From: Actinomycetota bacterium
GTDB lineage: Bacteria > Actinomycetota > Thermoleophilia > Gaiellales > Gaiellaceae
Assembly (NCBI GenBank): GCA_003136795.1
Contig: PLDP01000119.1
Span: 7,170 to 13,741, forward strand
Direction of reading: 5' to 3'
DNA length: 6,572 bases
Shown here: positions 5,213 to 6,572 of the stretch, piece after piece
Position numbering within the stretch: the stretch's first letter is position 1
Layout of the letters: each line of letters begins with the position of its first letter
Made by a program: the position numbers and the translations under genes
Notes under the pieces: model-generated
Database searches by the model: none
Seen by the model: only the letters and a program-made list of their open reading frames with translations
What the model was told of the DNA's origin: nothing

Positions 5213-5989
5213 ATGGCCACGCTGGAGCTGAAGCAGTTGCACGTCGCGCTGGAAGACGGCACGGAGATCGTCAAGGGCGTCGATCTCACGGTCTCCTCCG
5301 GCGAGGTGCACGCGATCATGGGCCCGAACGGCTCGGGCAAGTCGACTTTGGCTTATGCGATCGCCGGCCACCCGGCGTACGTGATCACCGAGGGCCAGAT
5401 CCTGCTCGACGGCCAGGACATCACCGAAGCCGGCGCCGACGAACGCGCCCAGGCCGGGCTCTTCCTCGCCTTTCAGTACCCGCACGCGATCCCGGGCGTG
5501 ACCGTCACGAACTTCCTGCGGCAGGCGATGAACGCCGTGCGCAAGGCCCGAAACGGCGGCGTCGACGACCCGATGCCGGTGCCCGAGTTCCGCAAGCTCT
5601 TCCTCGGCAAGATGGACGACCTGAAGGTGAGCCGCGAGCTCGCGTCGCGCTACCTGAACGACGGGTTCTCCGGCGGCGAGAAGAAGCGTGTCGAGATTCT
5701 CCAGATGGCGATGCTGCAGCCGAAGATCGCCGTGCTCGACGAGACCGACTCCGGTCTCGACATCGACGCGCTGAAGGTCGTCGCGGAAGGCGTGCAGCGG
5801 CTCGTTGGCCCCGACATGGGCGCGCTCGTGATCACGCACTACAACCGCATCTTGAAGTACATCACCCCAGACTTCGTGCACGTGTTCGTCGACGGCAAGA
5901 TCGTCGAGGAAGGTGGCCCCGAGCTCGCGGAGAAGCTCGAGGCCTCCGGGTATGTCCAGTGGGAGAAACCGAAGGAAGAGGCAGCCTGA
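5213..5989 (+). CDS. sufC: Fe-S cluster assembly ATPase SufC
   Basis: A 258-residue soluble ABC-type ATPase that works with SufB (and SufD) to build Fe-S clusters in the cytoplasm. All nucleotide-binding motifs are present: Walker A GPNGSGKST at 37-45, Q-loop Q88 in AFQYP, ABC signature FSGGEKKR at 152-159, Walker B IAVLDETDSGLD at 172-183 with catalytic E177, and H-loop H209 in ITHYNR. The ETDSGLD variant and the ITHYNRIL segment are characteristic of SufC rather than transport ABC proteins. I chose ATG 5213 because MATLELKQLHV aligns with usual SufC N-termini and sits 7 nt after a TAnnnT box; ATG 5204 would add three residues. Its TGA (5987-5989) shares one base with the sufB ATG, so the two are translationally coupled. 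Confidence 0.97.
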   Translation: MATLELKQLHVALEDGTEIVKGVDLTVSSGEVHAIMGPNGSGKSTLAYAIAGHPAYVITEGQILLDGQDITEAGADERAQAGLFLAFQYPHAIPGVTVTNFLRQAMNAVRKARNGGVDDPMPVPEFRKLFLGKMDDLKVSRELASRYLNDGFSGGEKKRVEILQMAMLQPKIAVLDETDSGLDIDALKVVAEGVQRLVGPDMGALVITHYNRILKYITPDFVHVFVDGKIVEEGGPELAEKLEASGYVQWEKPKEEAA

Positions 5990-6572
5990 TGGCACAGACC
6001 GAGTCCGAGATCGTCCAGGAAATCGGCGCTGACTACGGCACCAAGTACGGCTTCTCCAATCCGGACGAAGCGAAGGACTACTTCTTCAAGAGCGGCCGCG
6101 GCCTCTCGCACGAGCTCGTCGACGCGATCTCGGCGCACAAGGACGAGCCGGAGTGGATGAACAAGTTCCGCCACAAGTCGCTGGACTACTTCCTCGCGCG
6201 GCCGATGCCCACGTGGGGCGGGATGCCGTCGCTCGCGGAGATCGACTTCGAGAACATCTTCTACTACATCAAGCCGACCGAGAATCAGGCGAACTCGTGG
6301 GAGGAGCTGCCGGCCGACATCAAGGACACGTGGGACAAGCTCGGCATCCCGGAGGCGGAGAAGAACTACCTCGCCGGCGTCGGCGCGCAGTACGAGAGCG
6401 AGGTCGTCTACCACAAGCTGCAGGAGCACCTCACCGCGCAGGGCGTGATCTTCCTCGACACCGACACCGCGCTCCGCGAGCATGAGGATCTCTTCAAGCA
6501 GTACTTCGGAACGATCATCCCGCAGAACGACAACAAGTTCGCGGCGCTGAACAGCGCCGTGTGGTCGGGCGG
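5989..6572 (+). CDS. sufB: Fe-S cluster assembly scaffold SufB (5' part, runs off window)
   Basis: The frame starts at ATG 5989 (TGATG overlap with sufC) and stays open to the window end, giving 194 residues of a protein that is normally about 470 long. The N-terminal region matches SufB: YGTKYGFSNPD at 15-25, GRGLSHELVDAIS, EPEWMNKFRHKSLDYFLARPMP at about 54-75, the IFYYIKPTE segment, and WDKLGIPEAEKNYLAGVGAQYESE at about 115-138. In the SufBCD complex, SufB is the scaffold on which the nascent cluster forms, driven by SufC ATP hydrolysis. The beta-helical core and the conserved cysteine and histidine region lie beyond the window. Downstream sufD, sufS and sufU are expected but not visible. 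Confidence 0.96.
   Translation, partial: MAQTESEIVQEIGADYGTKYGFSNPDEAKDYFFKSGRGLSHELVDAISAHKDEPEWMNKFRHKSLDYFLARPMPTWGGMPSLAEIDFENIFYYIKPTENQANSWEELPADIKDTWDKLGIPEAEKNYLAGVGAQYESEVVYHKLQEHLTAQGVIFLDTDTALREHEDLFKQYFGTIIPQNDNKFAALNSAVWSG

Noticed and set aside
1..6572. Mobile elements, CRISPR arrays, tRNA/rRNA genes, defence or secondary-metabolite systems
   Set aside because: I found no transposase, integrase, regular spaced repeats, RNA gene hallmarks or defence-type domains. Apart from the paired hairpins the window is ordinary chromosomal sequence.

Overview
The window is GC-rich, gene-dense bacterial chromosome, most likely from an actinobacterium. I lean towards Thermoleophilia (Gaiellales or Solirubrobacterales). 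That lean rests on the GC-rich codon use, actinobacterial-looking proteins, a sufC-sufB gene order, a minimal TatA/TatC pair and a diheme lipoprotein cytochrome. It is inference from gene content, not a measured placement. I see no phage, plasmid, IS, CRISPR, rRNA or tRNA content, and no gene-free stretch longer than 300 bases.

Layout. (1) Left edge, + strand: the tail of a nucleotide-binding-fold/UspA-like protein overlaps by 8 nt the start of a GNAT acetyltransferase (228-788). (2) Convergence zone (about 746-842): two 34-nt hairpin units with identical 10-bp outer arms and different but still self-complementary cores. One forms the last codons of the GNAT gene; the other fills the gap before the converging gene. 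(3) Long minus-strand gene train, read from 5120 down to 844: tatA, tatC, a COG0402-type amidohydrolase/deaminase, a membrane-anchored TPR protein, a STAS anti-anti-sigma factor and a diheme cytochrome c lipoprotein. Spacings are 6 nt, a 4-nt overlap, a 64-nt overlap, 45 nt and about 13 nt, so this reads as one operon. (4) A 92-bp divergent promoter region (5121-5212) in which both start codons sit 6-7 nt after a TAnnnT box, suggesting leaderless transcripts in both directions. (5) Right edge, + strand: sufC and the first 194 codons of sufB (ATG overlapping the sufC stop), the start of an Fe-S cluster assembly operon that continues out of the window.

Functionally, the tat genes build a two-component exporter of folded proteins. 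The cytochrome, TPR protein and Tat system all belong to the cell envelope, and the STAS protein points to partner-switching regulation. The SufBC pair starts the divergent Fe-S assembly operon. Most of this is ordinary housekeeping. The least explained features are the paired hairpins at the convergent gene ends, the apparently leaderless divergent promoters, and two minus-strand genes whose starts are easily misplaced (the TPR gene and the cytochrome gene).
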